Positions 1 through 9,117 of a stretch of 64,000 nucleotides of DNA are shown here, in pieces. Made by a program: the position numbers and the translations under genes. Source of the DNA: G965240365 sp965240365. GTDB taxonomy: Bacteria > Pseudomonadota > Gammaproteobacteria > Eutrophobiales > Eutrophobiaceae. How positions within the stretch are numbered: the stretch's first letter is position 1; every line of letters starts with the position of its first letter. The stretch covers positions 3,534,001 through 3,598,000 of the forward strand of contig OZ251218.1 in NCBI GenBank assembly GCA_965240365.1, given 5' to 3'. The notes under the pieces were generated by a model. The model was given only the letters and a program-made list of their open reading frames with translations, was not told where the DNA came from and did no database searches.

Positions 1-135
1 GAATAATCCAGCCGGTCCTGGTTGTTCCGGCGCGGCATCAGGCGCATTGCGCCATTTTCACTCTGCCTCCGGCCCGGCCTTTTTTGGGGCGTCCGAGGGT
101 GGCGCCGCGTTGTACGGCGGCTTTGAGGCCGTCGA

Positions 136-222
136 TGGTGCCCGGGGCCGGACTTGAACCGGCATGGCCGTTAAGCCGAGGGATTTTAAGTCCCTTGTGT
201 CTACCAATTCCACCACCCGGGC
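136..222 (-). tRNA. tRNA-Leu (anticodon UAA)
   Basis: Read on the minus strand, an 87-base class II tRNA folds with a seven-base acceptor stem (GCCCGGG pairing with CCCGGGC), an AGGGA/TCCCT anticodon stem around the loop CTTAAAA, a long variable arm, a GGTTCAAGT T-loop and an encoded CCA end. The anticodon is UAA, decoding UUA leucine codons. A36-A37-A38 is the recognition context for MiaA/MiaB modification, and miaB lies in this window at 12.2 kb (known family rule, not shown here). It stands alone, with no neighbouring tRNA. Confidence 0.95.
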
Positions 223-369
223 CAGACACTGTTTTCAATAGAATCGCATAAAATACAGCGGCTTGTGCGGTTTTTAGCCACTGCTCAATTTATATCCGGA
301 AAAGACAGGTATTATAGCTGAACGCCGGCACAAGTGGCGAAAATGAGCGCGGCCCTTGTGGGCGCCGGG

Positions 370-1269
370 CTAGTTTTTTAATGAACCCAGGGCGCTGCGA
401 TACTGCTCGGATTCCTCGACCAGCCGCTGTTGTAATTCCGGGCTGGCCAGGGAGTCAAATACCCTGGAGCGGGTATTGAGGTTTAATTTGTCTGCCTGCT
501 CTTTTATTTCGGCGACCAGCGTTGTCCTTGAGTCCTCTCCTGTCTCTGATACGCCGAAAAATATGCCGCCGATATCGACCGCGAAATGCACATCGCGTAT
601 TGAGTCGCCTATCACCACGGGCGGAAATGTTTTACCGTTCGCGGCCGTCAGGCGGCGTTGCGCGCGTATCTCGTTGCGCCACATGGCGCCCACGAACCGG
701 GCCTTGGAACCGTCGGAAGAAGTGCCGGGCGCGCCCACCGCAAAGGCATTGTGCGGCCCAAAGATCCCGTTGCGCCCGAGTCCCAGCTTGTCCACCGAAT
801 TCAAAAAATCGAATTGTGATTGATAACGATAAGACACCAAAACCATTGAAGAGATGGAGGCAAACTCGGCCAGAAATTGAATATGCGCTTCAGGTACCGA
901 GTCATATTCAAGATCATCACGTAAATACTTTGTCAACCGGCGCGTGAACAAGCCATTAAAATAATCACTCAAGCAATCCTTGATCTCATCGGTGACCGGA
1001 GTTTCCTGTAATATGCGCTTGATCAATCCCTTCGGGCCGCCGTGACTGCGATACCATTCGCTGCACTTATCTTCGGTTAGAGCCGGCAGCGCCGTCAGTT
1101 GCAGGTGTTTTTTTGCAAATATTAATACCTGCTCATAACAGGATATCGAAATGGCCACACGGCGCCCGGCCGCGTTTGTCGAGGGAATAATAGTGCCGTC
1201 CAAATCAAAGAACACCAGTCTTTTGGGCAGTAAATATTTTTTATAATCAGGGTCAATTACGCTGGTCAT
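370..1269 (-). CDS. HAD-superfamily hydrolase
   Basis: A 299-residue soluble protein with haloacid dehalogenase motifs: motif I FFDLDGT puts the nucleophile/acid pair at D22 and D24, and a late VVIGDSIRDVHFA motif supplies the acidic Mg2+ site near residue 222. The family mostly hydrolyses phosphate esters; substrate cannot be told. The open frame extends 38 codons further upstream, but the start MTSVIDPDY is preferred because the upstream part is basic, lacks homology to the fold and runs into the glpK promoter region. It is divergent from glpK, with 101 bases between the two starts. It has no evident partner; a metabolite phosphatase is a reasonable guess only. Confidence 0.75.
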   Translation of the reverse strand: MTSVIDPDYKKYLLPKRLVFFDLDGTIIPSTNAAGRRVAISISCYEQVLIFAKKHLQLTALPALTEDKCSEWYRSHGGPKGLIKRILQETPVTDEIKDCLSDYFNGLFTRRLTKYLRDDLEYDSVPEAHIQFLAEFASISSMVLVSYRYQSQFDFLNSVDKLGLGRNGIFGPHNAFAVGAPGTSSDGSKARFVGAMWRNEIRAQRRLTAANGKTFPPVVIGDSIRDVHFAVDIGGIFFGVSETGEDSRTTLVAEIKEQADKLNLNTRSRVFDSLASPELQQRLVEESEQYRSALGSLKN

Positions 1270-1370
1270 TGTTATTTCAATCTGTGATGAATGTCGGTAT
1301 GCGGCCTTTATTGCAACAAGGCGGATTGTACAATACCATAAACGGCATAATGAAAATACAGTCGCCATAA

Positions 1371-2864
1371 ATGCCGGGTTCAAAAAAAATTCTCTCCATT
1401 GATCAGGGAACCACCAGTAGCCGGGCCATTGTGTTTGAAGCGGACGGCCGCATAGCCGCTATCGGTCAGCAGGAATTCAAGCAATATTACCCTCAAAACG
1501 GCTGGGTCGAGCACGACCCGGAAGAAATATGGCAAAGCGCCCTGAGCGTTTGCCGGCAGGTTTTGGCCGAGCAAAATAACGGCAAAGAGATCGCCGGCAT
1601 CGGCATTGCCAATCAACGCGAGACCTGTATTGTCTGGGATCGGGCAACGGGCAAACCGGTCTATAACGCCATTGTCTGGCAGGATCGGCGCACCGCTGCG
1701 CGCTGTGACGCCCTGCGAAAGCAGGGTTATGAAGACCTCATAGCACACAAGACCGGACTTAAACTCGATCCTTATTTTTCAGCCAGCAAAATAGGCTGGA
1801 TACTGGAACAAATACCGGCCGCGCGTTCCAGAGCGGCAGCCGGAAGTCTGGCCTTCGGCACCGTTGATTCCTGGCTGATCTGGAAACTCACGGGCGGCAA
1901 GCTGCACGCAACCGACGCCAGCAACGCATCGCGCACCATGCTGTTTAATATTCATAACTGCGAATGGGATCAAGAATTGCTGGAAATTTTTAATATCCCC
2001 CGCCCTATCCTGCCTCAAGTGTATGAATCTGCCGCAGACTTTGGCGTCACGGAGCCGGCGTTCTTCGCCAGGGAAATACCCATTGCCGGCGTTGCCGGCG
2101 ACCAGCAAGCCGCGCTGATAGGCCAGGCCTGCCTTGAGCCGGGCATGTTAAAAAGCACCTATGGCACGGGCTGTTTCGCCCTGTTGAATACCGGCCGCCG
2201 GGCCGCGCCGGCGAATAAGCAATTGCTGACCACCATTGCCTACCGCCTTAACGGTGAAACATGCTATGCCGTAGAAGGTTCCATCTTTGTCGCGGGCGCG
2301 GCCATTCAATGGTTGCGTGACGGAATAAAAATCATTGATTCGGCTGACGCAACCGAAGCAATGACAGAAAAGCTGCCTTCAAATAATGGCATCTACATGG
2401 TGCCGGCCTTTACCGGCCTGGGCGCGCCATACTGGCAACCTCATGCCCGCGGCGCCCTGTTTGGCCTGACTCGGGATACGGGCGCGGCCGAACTGGCGCG
2501 GGCTACGCTGGAATCCGTCTGTTATCAATCGTTCGACCTGCTTCAGGCAATGGCAAACGAGGGTCAGGCGCTCTCTGCCGCGCGTGTCGATGGCGGCATG
2601 GTTCGTAATAACTGGCTGACCGCTTTCCTGGCCGATATTCTGGGCATACCGGTCGAACGCCCGATAATCACCGAAACAACCGCACTGGGCGCCGCCTGTC
2701 TTGCCGGCCTTCAACTCGGCATTTACCGCTCGCTTGATGAGTTAAAACAAGTCTGGCAATGCGAAAAACGCTTTGAACCACGGATGGCAAAAGAACAACG
2801 GGCACAATTACTGAACGGCTGGAATCGGGCGGTTGATGCCGTTTTGCATTATCATCGCCCTTAA
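1371..2864 (+). CDS. glpK: Glycerol kinase
   Basis: The 497-residue FGGY-family kinase phosphorylates glycerol with ATP to sn-glycerol 3-phosphate in the cytoplasm. The N-terminal phosphate-binding motif DQGTTSSRA (from residue 11), the glycerol-site YNAIVWQDRRT and the C-terminal FGGY signature region GAPYWQPHARGALFGLTRDT are intact, and the length is that of the family. No glpF transporter or glpD dehydrogenase lies beside it, so it is a stand-alone gene here. It converges on the type I secretion genes, with only 13 bases between the stop codons, so any terminator must lie within coding sequence. Confidence 0.96.
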   Translation: MPGSKKILSIDQGTTSSRAIVFEADGRIAAIGQQEFKQYYPQNGWVEHDPEEIWQSALSVCRQVLAEQNNGKEIAGIGIANQRETCIVWDRATGKPVYNAIVWQDRRTAARCDALRKQGYEDLIAHKTGLKLDPYFSASKIGWILEQIPAARSRAAAGSLAFGTVDSWLIWKLTGGKLHATDASNASRTMLFNIHNCEWDQELLEIFNIPRPILPQVYESAADFGVTEPAFFAREIPIAGVAGDQQAALIGQACLEPGMLKSTYGTGCFALLNTGRRAAPANKQLLTTIAYRLNGETCYAVEGSIFVAGAAIQWLRDGIKIIDSADATEAMTEKLPSNNGIYMVPAFTGLGAPYWQPHARGALFGLTRDTGAAELARATLESVCYQSFDLLQAMANEGQALSAARVDGGMVRNNWLTAFLADILGIPVERPIITETTALGAACLAGLQLGIYRSLDELKQVWQCEKRFEPRMAKEQRAQLLNGWNRAVDAVLHYHRP

Positions 2865-2877
2865 ATCAAATGCCGGT

Positions 2878-4230
2878 TCAATGCTCTCTGAGGGCAAAGG
2901 CCATCTGGTCTGTGACGGGTTTGACGAAGTAGGACAGGATGCTGCGTCGGCCGGTTTGAATCATCACGTCCACCGGCATGCCCGGCAGCAGGGTTTTGCC
3001 CTTTAGCCGTTGCAACTCGTCCCTGGACAGGCGCAGGCGCGCGTTGTAGTAAGGCATGCCGGTCAGGCTGTCTTCCAGCAGGTCGGCCGAGACCGAGACC
3101 ACGCGCGCCTCTAGTTCCGGCGTGTCTTTCTGGTCAAAACTGGAAAAACGCACCCTGGCCGCCTGCTCGGGCGCGACCCGGTCAATATCCACCGGCAACA
3201 GGCGCGCGTCGATGACCAGGCTGTCACTGACCGGAATAATCTCCATAATGACCTCCGCCGGGCGCACCACCCCGCCCCGGGTGTGCACACTGAGATTGTG
3301 CACCACGCCATCACCGGGGGCCAGAATCAGGGTGCGCGTGAGGATGTCGCGGGCCTGAATGCGCTGTTGTTCCAGTTGGGAGATTTCCGAGCGCACCTGC
3401 TGCAATTCGCGCAATACCCCGGCCCAGTAGTCTTCCATCAGCCGCAGTTTCTGGATTTCGCGCTGACTGATGCGTTCTTCGGAACTGGCGCGCAGGCTCA
3501 TCAGTTCGCCCAGTTCGCCGGCCAGACGCGCTCGCAGGCGGCGCGATTCCATCAGCCGGTTTTTGGCCAGATAGTTTTCACTCACCATCGCCGCTTCGCT
3601 GGCTATCTGACGCTCAAGCAGGGTGATTTCGGCCTGCTTGGCCTCAAACTGCCGGTCAACGCCCTCAATCTGAAGGCGGATGTGGCCGATTTGCCGGTCG
3701 AGCTTTTGTTCGGTGCCGCGCAGTGATTTCAGGCGCGCGTTCATCAGCCGTTGCTGGCCCGCGTAGATGCGGTCTATCTGCGCCGCCGCATCCCCCTGTT
3801 CAGCCCGGCTCGCCGTCTGCGCCGCGGCGGAGTGGCGGCGGATTGTTTTCAGGCCGTCGCGCTCGGCCAGCAGGCGCGCCTGGCTGGCATAGAGTTCTTC
3901 CAGTTGTTTCAGCACCGAGGCCAGGCTGGCCTGAACGATGTTGGTGTCGAGTTCAACCAGGCGGTCGCCCCGTTTGACCCGCGAGCCGTTTTTGACATGG
4001 ATGTGGCGCACGATGCCGCCTTCACGATGTTGAATGAGGCGCGCCTCGGACTCGGTCACCACGCTGCCCGTGGCCAGCACCGCCCCGGCAATCTTTTGCG
4101 AGTGGGCAAACAACAGCGCGCCGCCAAACACCAGCCCGACCAGCGCCAGCGCGATCAGCGCCAGACGGCGAATCTGCCGGCGCAGGCCAACATCGGCCGG
4201 CAATGTCTCGGGCATGGGTTTTTCAGGCAT
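2878..4230 (-). CDS. Type I secretion membrane fusion protein, HlyD/PrtE family
   Basis: A 450-residue periplasmic adaptor that links an inner-membrane ABC exporter to a TolC-type outer-membrane channel. One N-terminal membrane anchor spans about residues 22-42, followed by a lipoyl/barrel-sandwich half (IRHIHVKNG-like segment, GDRLVELD), a long alpha-helical hairpin rich in Q, E, R and L (about 95-290), and the C-terminal HlyD signature region (LLPGMPVDVMIQTG). Length and order match PrtE/PrsE-type adaptors. Its ATG overlaps the end of the upstream ABC gene by eight bases, so they are co-translated. No TolC gene or recognisable secreted substrate lies alongside. Confidence 0.9.
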   Translation of the reverse strand: MPEKPMPETLPADVGLRRQIRRLALIALALVGLVFGGALLFAHSQKIAGAVLATGSVVTESEARLIQHREGGIVRHIHVKNGSRVKRGDRLVELDTNIVQASLASVLKQLEELYASQARLLAERDGLKTIRRHSAAAQTASRAEQGDAAAQIDRIYAGQQRLMNARLKSLRGTEQKLDRQIGHIRLQIEGVDRQFEAKQAEITLLERQIASEAAMVSENYLAKNRLMESRRLRARLAGELGELMSLRASSEERISQREIQKLRLMEDYWAGVLRELQQVRSEISQLEQQRIQARDILTRTLILAPGDGVVHNLSVHTRGGVVRPAEVIMEIIPVSDSLVIDARLLPVDIDRVAPEQAARVRFSSFDQKDTPELEARVVSVSADLLEDSLTGMPYYNARLRLSRDELQRLKGKTLLPGMPVDVMIQTGRRSILSYFVKPVTDQMAFALREH

Positions 4231-5945
4231 GGGCCTGCCTCACGGGCGCCATCGACATCATCTTTTTGAGGATCTCATCGCGCGGGCCAAGGTCTGCCAG
4301 GTGGCCTTCCTGCAACACCATAATCGCATCCACGGCCGCCAGCAGGCTGGGCCGGTGGGAGACGACCAGCACGATACAACCGGCCGCCCTGAGTTTGCTC
4401 ACCATGTCCGCCAGCGCGGCCTCGCCGAGGTGGTCGAGGTTGGAGTTGGGTTCGTCCAGCAGCACCAGAAAGGGCTGGCCAAAGACCGCGCGCGCCAGCC
4501 CGACCCGTTGCGCCAGCCCACCCGGCAGGGCCACGCCGCCGGCGCCGATGATCGTGTCATAGCCATTCGGCAGAGCCAGAATGGCCTCGTGCACATTGGC
4601 CATTTGGGCCGCGGCAATCACCGCCCCGGTCTCGGCCTCTGGCGCGAAACGGGCGATGTTTTCAGCAATCGTGCCGTTAAACAGCTTGATGTCCTGCGGC
4701 AGGTAGCCGATAAACTGCCCGCGCCGGTCTGCATCCCACTGGTCAAGGGTCGCGTTGTCATAGCGCACGCTGCCCGCCACCACCGGGGCCAGACCCGCCA
4801 GGGCCTTGAGCAGGGTGGTCTTGCCGGCGCCGGACGGGCCAATCACGCCCAGCCCCTGGCCGGCCTTGAGTTGGCAGTTGATATGATGCACCAGCGCGGC
4901 GTGCGCGCCCACCTGGGTGCAGGACAGATCTTCCAGCGCCAGCGTGGCGCCGGGCAGGGGCAACTCGGCGGCCGGCTTCTTGCCGCGCACCAGCGCCAGC
5001 GCCTCGCCGAGGCTGTGATAGCTTTTGCGCGCCGCCAGAAAGACCCGCCACTGGGTCACGGCCACCTCCAGCGGCGCAAAACTGCGCCCGGCGATGATCG
5101 AGGCGGCAATAATAATGCCCGGTGTGATTTGCTGACCAATCGCCAGCCACGCGCCCAGCCCCAGGATGCAGGACTGCACCATCAGGCGCAGGGTCTTGAT
5201 GGTATGGCTGTAAAAGCCGTTGACATCGGCCATGCGCATCTGCTGCCTGAGGTTGTCGCCGTGGTGGCCGATCCAGTGCCGGTTGAGGGCCGGCTGCATG
5301 CCCATCGCCAGAATCACATCCGACTTCTGGCGGCCTTCTTCGACCATATTGGCGCAGTGCAGGCTGTCCGTCTGCCCCTGGCTGTTGAGCCTGCGGCTGT
5401 GGAGTTCATTCACCAGCACCAGCGCCAGAATCAACACGCTGCTGGCAAGCGCGAAGCTGCCAAGATAGGGATGAAACATGAACACCACGATTATGTATAT
5501 CGGCATCCAGGGAAGATCAAAAATAGCGGCCCGGCCCGGGGCCAGTCAAAAACTGGCAGATGGCGCGCAGATCATTCACGGGTCGGTAACCGGCCCCTTT
5601 TGCGCCTTGCAGGGCCGGCAGTTGATTAGAGCAGCGGTAGGCGTGTTCGGAAAACTGCGCCTCGACATGGCGGCCGATGCGCTGCAATATACGGCTGCGG
5701 AAAATCTCCAAGAGCCAGTAAAAACCGTATAAAAACAAGGTCAGCAATGATATTACCACCAGGGTCGGCACCGAGCCGCTGGACAATATGCGGTCGTAAA
5801 TCTGCAACATATAGATCGGTCCCACCAGCATCAGCAGGTTGATCACCAGACTCACGGCAAAAATCACCAGCGCCGTACGCCGAAAAGCGCCCAGCATCAG
5901 CCCCAGCGAGAAGATTTGTTGCGTATGCGTTTGTTTGTTATCCAT
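4223..5945 (-). pseudogene. Type I secretion ABC exporter, PrtD family, frameshifted
   Basis: Two adjoining frames (5517-5945, 142 residues; 4223-5506, 427 residues) are halves of one PrtD-like exporter that would be about 570 residues. The first carries the N-terminal membrane helices (MLVGPIYMLQIYDRILSSGS) and stops just after QFLTGPGP. The second begins MPIYIIVVFMFHP and continues through further helices to the ATPase: Walker A GPSGAGKTT, Walker B VLLDEPNSNLD and H-loop VVSHRPS. Removing one G from the GC run at 5527-5542 restores the family sequence across the break (GPGPAAIFDLPWMPIY). The ABC signature reads LPGGL instead of LSGGQ. The cause could be sequencing error or real inactivation. 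Confidence 0.82.
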
Positions 5946-6864
5946 ATTGATGACATGCCCGGCGTTTTAACCGGCCGGGCACGCGGCAAAGGCGTTGACT
6001 GAACCCGCGCATACGTTAAACAGACTTTGTTAAACTGATATGACGTTTTTATTAAGTTTCCTGTAACCTGCCAGGAAAAGGTGTTGGCGCCGATGGACAG
6101 GACAAGGCCTCAAAAAGGCGTTTCCGGTAAAGATTCAGTGGCGCTGATGCAGGACGCCAGGGCGTAACACTTCATTTATAACGCCAGTACCGATGAATAA
6201 CCGGCGGCAATTAGATAGGTCAGTATTTGTCGTCGTTTATGGACAGGATGTCCTGTATGCGGCGTGAGGGTAGGATGCCCGTAGCCCGCCCGGCCTGTCT
6301 GCTGCCTACCTGCTGCAATCAAGCTCGAATGACAAATTGTCGTCATTCCGGCGAAGGCCGGAATCCAGGAGGGCGGGCCGGGATGTGAAATGAACGTCAG
6401 TCCTGTCTATATTGTCATTCCCGCTAAAGCGGGAATGTATGACATAAACCACTGGATTCCAGCTTTCGCTGGAATGACAGCGGGGGCAATAGGCGCATTA
6501 TGAGCGATACTAACGATACCGTGGCCAGGATAACTGACACCTTATTTTAGATGAGGTGACCCTGGCGCTACATTGCTGCACACAAAGGGCTCGCGAGAGC
6601 TTGGCCTTGCCGCTCTCTTTTAGTATTTCTGCCCCGTCTTCCTGGATTCCGGCTCTCGCCTGCCTGTAACAGGCAGACCGGAATGACGAATTCTTAAACT
6701 TTCTGCTTTGTCGTCATTCCAGCGAAAGCTCGCCTGCATGGATGCAGGTGGTAGAGCGGCGTCAGGAACAGGCCGCCGAGGAATCCAGTGGTTTTTACAA
6801 TACATTCCCGCTTAGGCGGGAATGACATTATACGGCTATCTGCCACCCGGCAGACAAATAAACA
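5946..6864. repeat. Intergenic block of modular palindromic repeats
   Basis: No supported gene. The first 230 bases are the upstream region of the exporter. From about 6230 the block holds a module with the palindrome ACAGGATGTCCTGT, hairpins of the GTCATTCC-N-GGAATGAC type at 6342-6364, 6413-6436 and 6454-6478, a complete copy of the 83-base module C (6482-6564), and a second group of hairpins at 6641-6835. In the second group a hairpin is interrupted by about 50 bases (around 6731-6780) that recur at the same place in other copies in this window. Confidence 0.8.
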
Positions 6865-7188
6865 TCACAACAACACAAGCGGCAGGAGGGCGCAGGGGAA
6901 GAGCGCCAGCGCGAGCCGTGGCGTATATAAGGCCAGCATGGCTACCATAAAGGCGGCCGCCGTGAGCAGGCCCGCCCAAAGGGTCAGACCAATACCGCTG
7001 CCGTATTGCCGCACACAAAGGACCATGCCGATTAACAAGACCAGCCAGCCCGAAAGCCGCACCGCCCAAAGCATAGTCTTACTGATAGTCCGTATCCGCG
7101 GCAAAAGCTGTTTGCGATGCCTTGCCATCGACAGCGCGACCAGCAAGAAACCGGCATAAACGACAAAAAATAAGGCGAGCACTCTCAA
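6865..7188 (-). CDS. DUF3325 family membrane protein
   Basis: A 107-residue, very hydrophobic protein with three to four predicted membrane helices (LALFFVVYAGFLLVAL, LSGWLVLLIGMVLCV, TLWAGLLTAAAFMVAMLAL). Size, composition and position fit DUF3325, a small inner-membrane protein found with PepSY and DUF3649 proteins in iron-siderophore clusters; its biochemical role is unknown. The start is TTG, overlapping the TGA of the upstream PepSY gene as TTGA, which supports translational coupling. Last gene of the cluster on this strand. Confidence 0.7.
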   Translation of the reverse strand: MRVLALFFVVYAGFLLVALSMARHRKQLLPRIRTISKTMLWAVRLSGWLVLLIGMVLCVRQYGSGIGLTLWAGLLTAAAFMVAMLALYTPRLALALFPCALLPLVLL

Positions 7189-8771
7189 GCAGAACCGGCC
7201 GGGATTGGCGAGTCAATCATCCCGGCTTGCCGCCCTCGCCGGCGGCAGACGCGGGCAGTCAGCGCAAAGCACAGTCCGAATGCCAGCATGCACAGGTCGA
7301 AACCCGCGAATACCCAGTCACCCGCGCTCAGGCTTTGCATGAGATGCCGCTCGGTGGTGATGGCGTTTACTACCGGCAACAGGGCAAAGGCCGCCGCCGC
7401 AATCCACAATGATTCGCGCCAGACGCGCGCCGGGGGGCGCAGAAAGGCATATAGCAGCATTGCCAGCCAGCTAATAAACAGCACATGAATTTCCCACTCG
7501 GCGCGTTCCGCGAGTTCCAGCGGCAACAGCCGGTTGGCCCAGAAAAAGGCCGCGATGCCCACCGGCAGGCCGATAACGGTGGCAATATTGAGCACCTCGA
7601 CAGCGCGGTGGCCAAAGTGGGCCGGCTGCCGCTGTTGCTTGAGCAGGGCCTTGCGCTTCACGCTCCAAAGCAGCAGACCGGCGGCAATCATGGCGCTGCC
7701 CGTGAGGCCCGAAAAAAAATACAGCCAGCGCAGGGCGCTGTCGGCAAACCGACCCTCGTGCAGGCCCAGCATGGCATAGAAAAACTTGACCGGCGGCCGC
7801 AGCGCCACCGCCTGTTGTTCAATCAACGCGCCGCTGACACCGTCAAACACCAGCGGCTGGCCGCGCGAAATGACCGAGTCCGGCTTATGGTAGAAGCTGA
7901 CGCGCGCATTGGCATCGCCCGGAAAATTAATGTTAATACCGCGGATCTGATCCGCGCTCCAAATGGCCCCGGCGTGTTCCAGCATCGGCGCAAGCGGCGC
8001 AAGCGGCGCGGCCTCGCCGGCCCGCTCCGGTTGTGCGCTGCGCGCCAGCATTTCCTGTTCAAATTGTTCATGCGCCTCTTCGCCGCTGCCATAGGTCGCC
8101 AGCAGGATGCCCGGCAGATATAGAAAGGCAAAAAACAACAGGCCGCTGTAGGTGATCATAAGATGAAACGGCAGGGCCAGCACGCTCAGCATATTATGCG
8201 CATCCAGCCAGCCGCGTTGGCCTTTTGCGGGCCGGAAGGTAAAAAAATCCCGAAATATCTTTTTATGAATGATGACCCCGGTCACGATCGCCAGCAACAT
8301 GAACATGCTGGCAACACCAACCAGATAATGCGCCGCGGTTCTGGGCAGGTAATGCAGATTGTAGTGCATGCGATACAAGGTCTGACCGCCGGTGGTTTCG
8401 CGCGCGGCATAGGGCGCGCCGGTCTTAATATTCAAAACCGCGTCGCCGCGCCGCTCGCGGCCGGCCGGGGGCGCGCTGTAATTCCAGAACACCTTCAGGT
8501 TAGGATAATCGCGGCTGCCGGGCAGACCGATAAACCAGCGGTCCGCGCCGGGGGCCTCCACCTTCAGCCAGGATTCAGCGATGCCGAGCGCCTCCTGCGG
8601 CGTGGCCTGTTGCCGGGGCATTTCGGGTTGCATCCATTGATCGATCTCGGTGTCAAAATACCCCAGCGTGCCGGTGACAAACATAAAATACAACAGCCAG
8701 CCCAGCACCAGCCCGCCCCAGGTATGCACCGGCGTCATGGCCTGTCGCAGGCTGAGCTTCAAGGCGCTCAT
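7185..8771 (-). CDS. PepSY-associated transmembrane protein (iron uptake, PiuB/FsqB-like)
   Basis: A 528-residue inner-membrane protein starting MSALKLSLRQ. A first helix (GGLVLGWLLYFMFVTGTLGY) is followed by a periplasmic PepSY-type region with WMQPEM and conserved aromatic residues, further helices around residues 190-280, a second periplasmic loop, and four to five C-terminal helices. Relatives are proposed to reduce or handle ferric siderophores; that is family knowledge, not proven here. The open frame runs 105 codons further upstream, but that part belongs to DUF3649 and is joined only by a frameshift (see next entry). The ATG overlaps an out-of-frame TGA that would end DUF3649 (ATGA), the normal coupling for this gene pair. 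Confidence 0.85.
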   Translation of the reverse strand: MSALKLSLRQAMTPVHTWGGLVLGWLLYFMFVTGTLGYFDTEIDQWMQPEMPRQQATPQEALGIAESWLKVEAPGADRWFIGLPGSRDYPNLKVFWNYSAPPAGRERRGDAVLNIKTGAPYAARETTGGQTLYRMHYNLHYLPRTAAHYLVGVASMFMLLAIVTGVIIHKKIFRDFFTFRPAKGQRGWLDAHNMLSVLALPFHLMITYSGLLFFAFLYLPGILLATYGSGEEAHEQFEQEMLARSAQPERAGEAAPLAPLAPMLEHAGAIWSADQIRGININFPGDANARVSFYHKPDSVISRGQPLVFDGVSGALIEQQAVALRPPVKFFYAMLGLHEGRFADSALRWLYFFSGLTGSAMIAAGLLLWSVKRKALLKQQRQPAHFGHRAVEVLNIATVIGLPVGIAAFFWANRLLPLELAERAEWEIHVLFISWLAMLLYAFLRPPARVWRESLWIAAAAFALLPVVNAITTERHLMQSLSAGDWVFAGFDLCMLAFGLCFALTARVCRRRGRQAGMIDSPIPAGSA

Positions 8772-9086
8772 GCCCCGGCGCCGACCGCCGCCAACAGCCA
8801 GGATGCGCCCGCCAGCAACGCGGCGCTTAGCCAGAGCAGGCCACAGGCCCGCCATAAGGAAACGTTGCGCAAATACCCAGAGGATGGCCAGCGTCCACCA
8901 GGCAAAGGCCAGTATCAACCCATAGGCCACGGCCTCGCCCTTCCAGGCGGGAAATACTTTGGCGAAAAAGACAGCAAGCGCGCTGGCAAACAGATAGCCC
9001 CCCACCACGGCCGTAAAGATACGAAAGATCAACGCCCACGGCAGACGGCGCAATGTGTTTTGTGTTAAGCGTTGAGCGGCAGTCAT
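8768..9086 (-). pseudogene. DUF3649 iron-uptake membrane protein, frameshifted
   Basis: Residues 1-75 from the ATG at 9086 look like DUF3649 (IFTAVVGGYLFASALAVFFA, then FAWWTLAILWVFA). After about 8872 the frame yields an arginine-rich, unlikely membrane sequence (LAKRRVAGGRILAVGG) and fuses with the PepSY gene. In the neighbouring frame the same DNA reads WRACGLLWLSAALLAGASWL, a credible last helix, ending in TGA exactly over the PepSY ATG. Loss of two bases from a GC repeat in GCGCAAC would explain the shift. Intact product would be about 108 residues. Alternatively the gene is a true fusion, but the membrane pattern argues against it. Confidence 0.65.
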
Positions 9087-9117
9087 GGATGGTTGGCTTG
9101 AGTTAAACAGGCCGGCG

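Noticed and set aside
38..238. 66-residue frame on the minus strand over the tRNA
   Set aside because: It crosses the tRNA-Leu gene in full, so it cannot be a gene as such; only its tail is discussed as a possible remnant.
4034..5629. 531-residue frame on the plus strand opposite the secretion genes
   Set aside because: A shadow of the GC-rich minus-strand genes: composition is H, R, Q and A rich, with no domain.
7185..9086. A single 633-residue DUF3649-PepSY fusion
   Set aside because: The linker is arginine-rich, while the other frame gives a helix and a stop overlapping the PepSY ATG.
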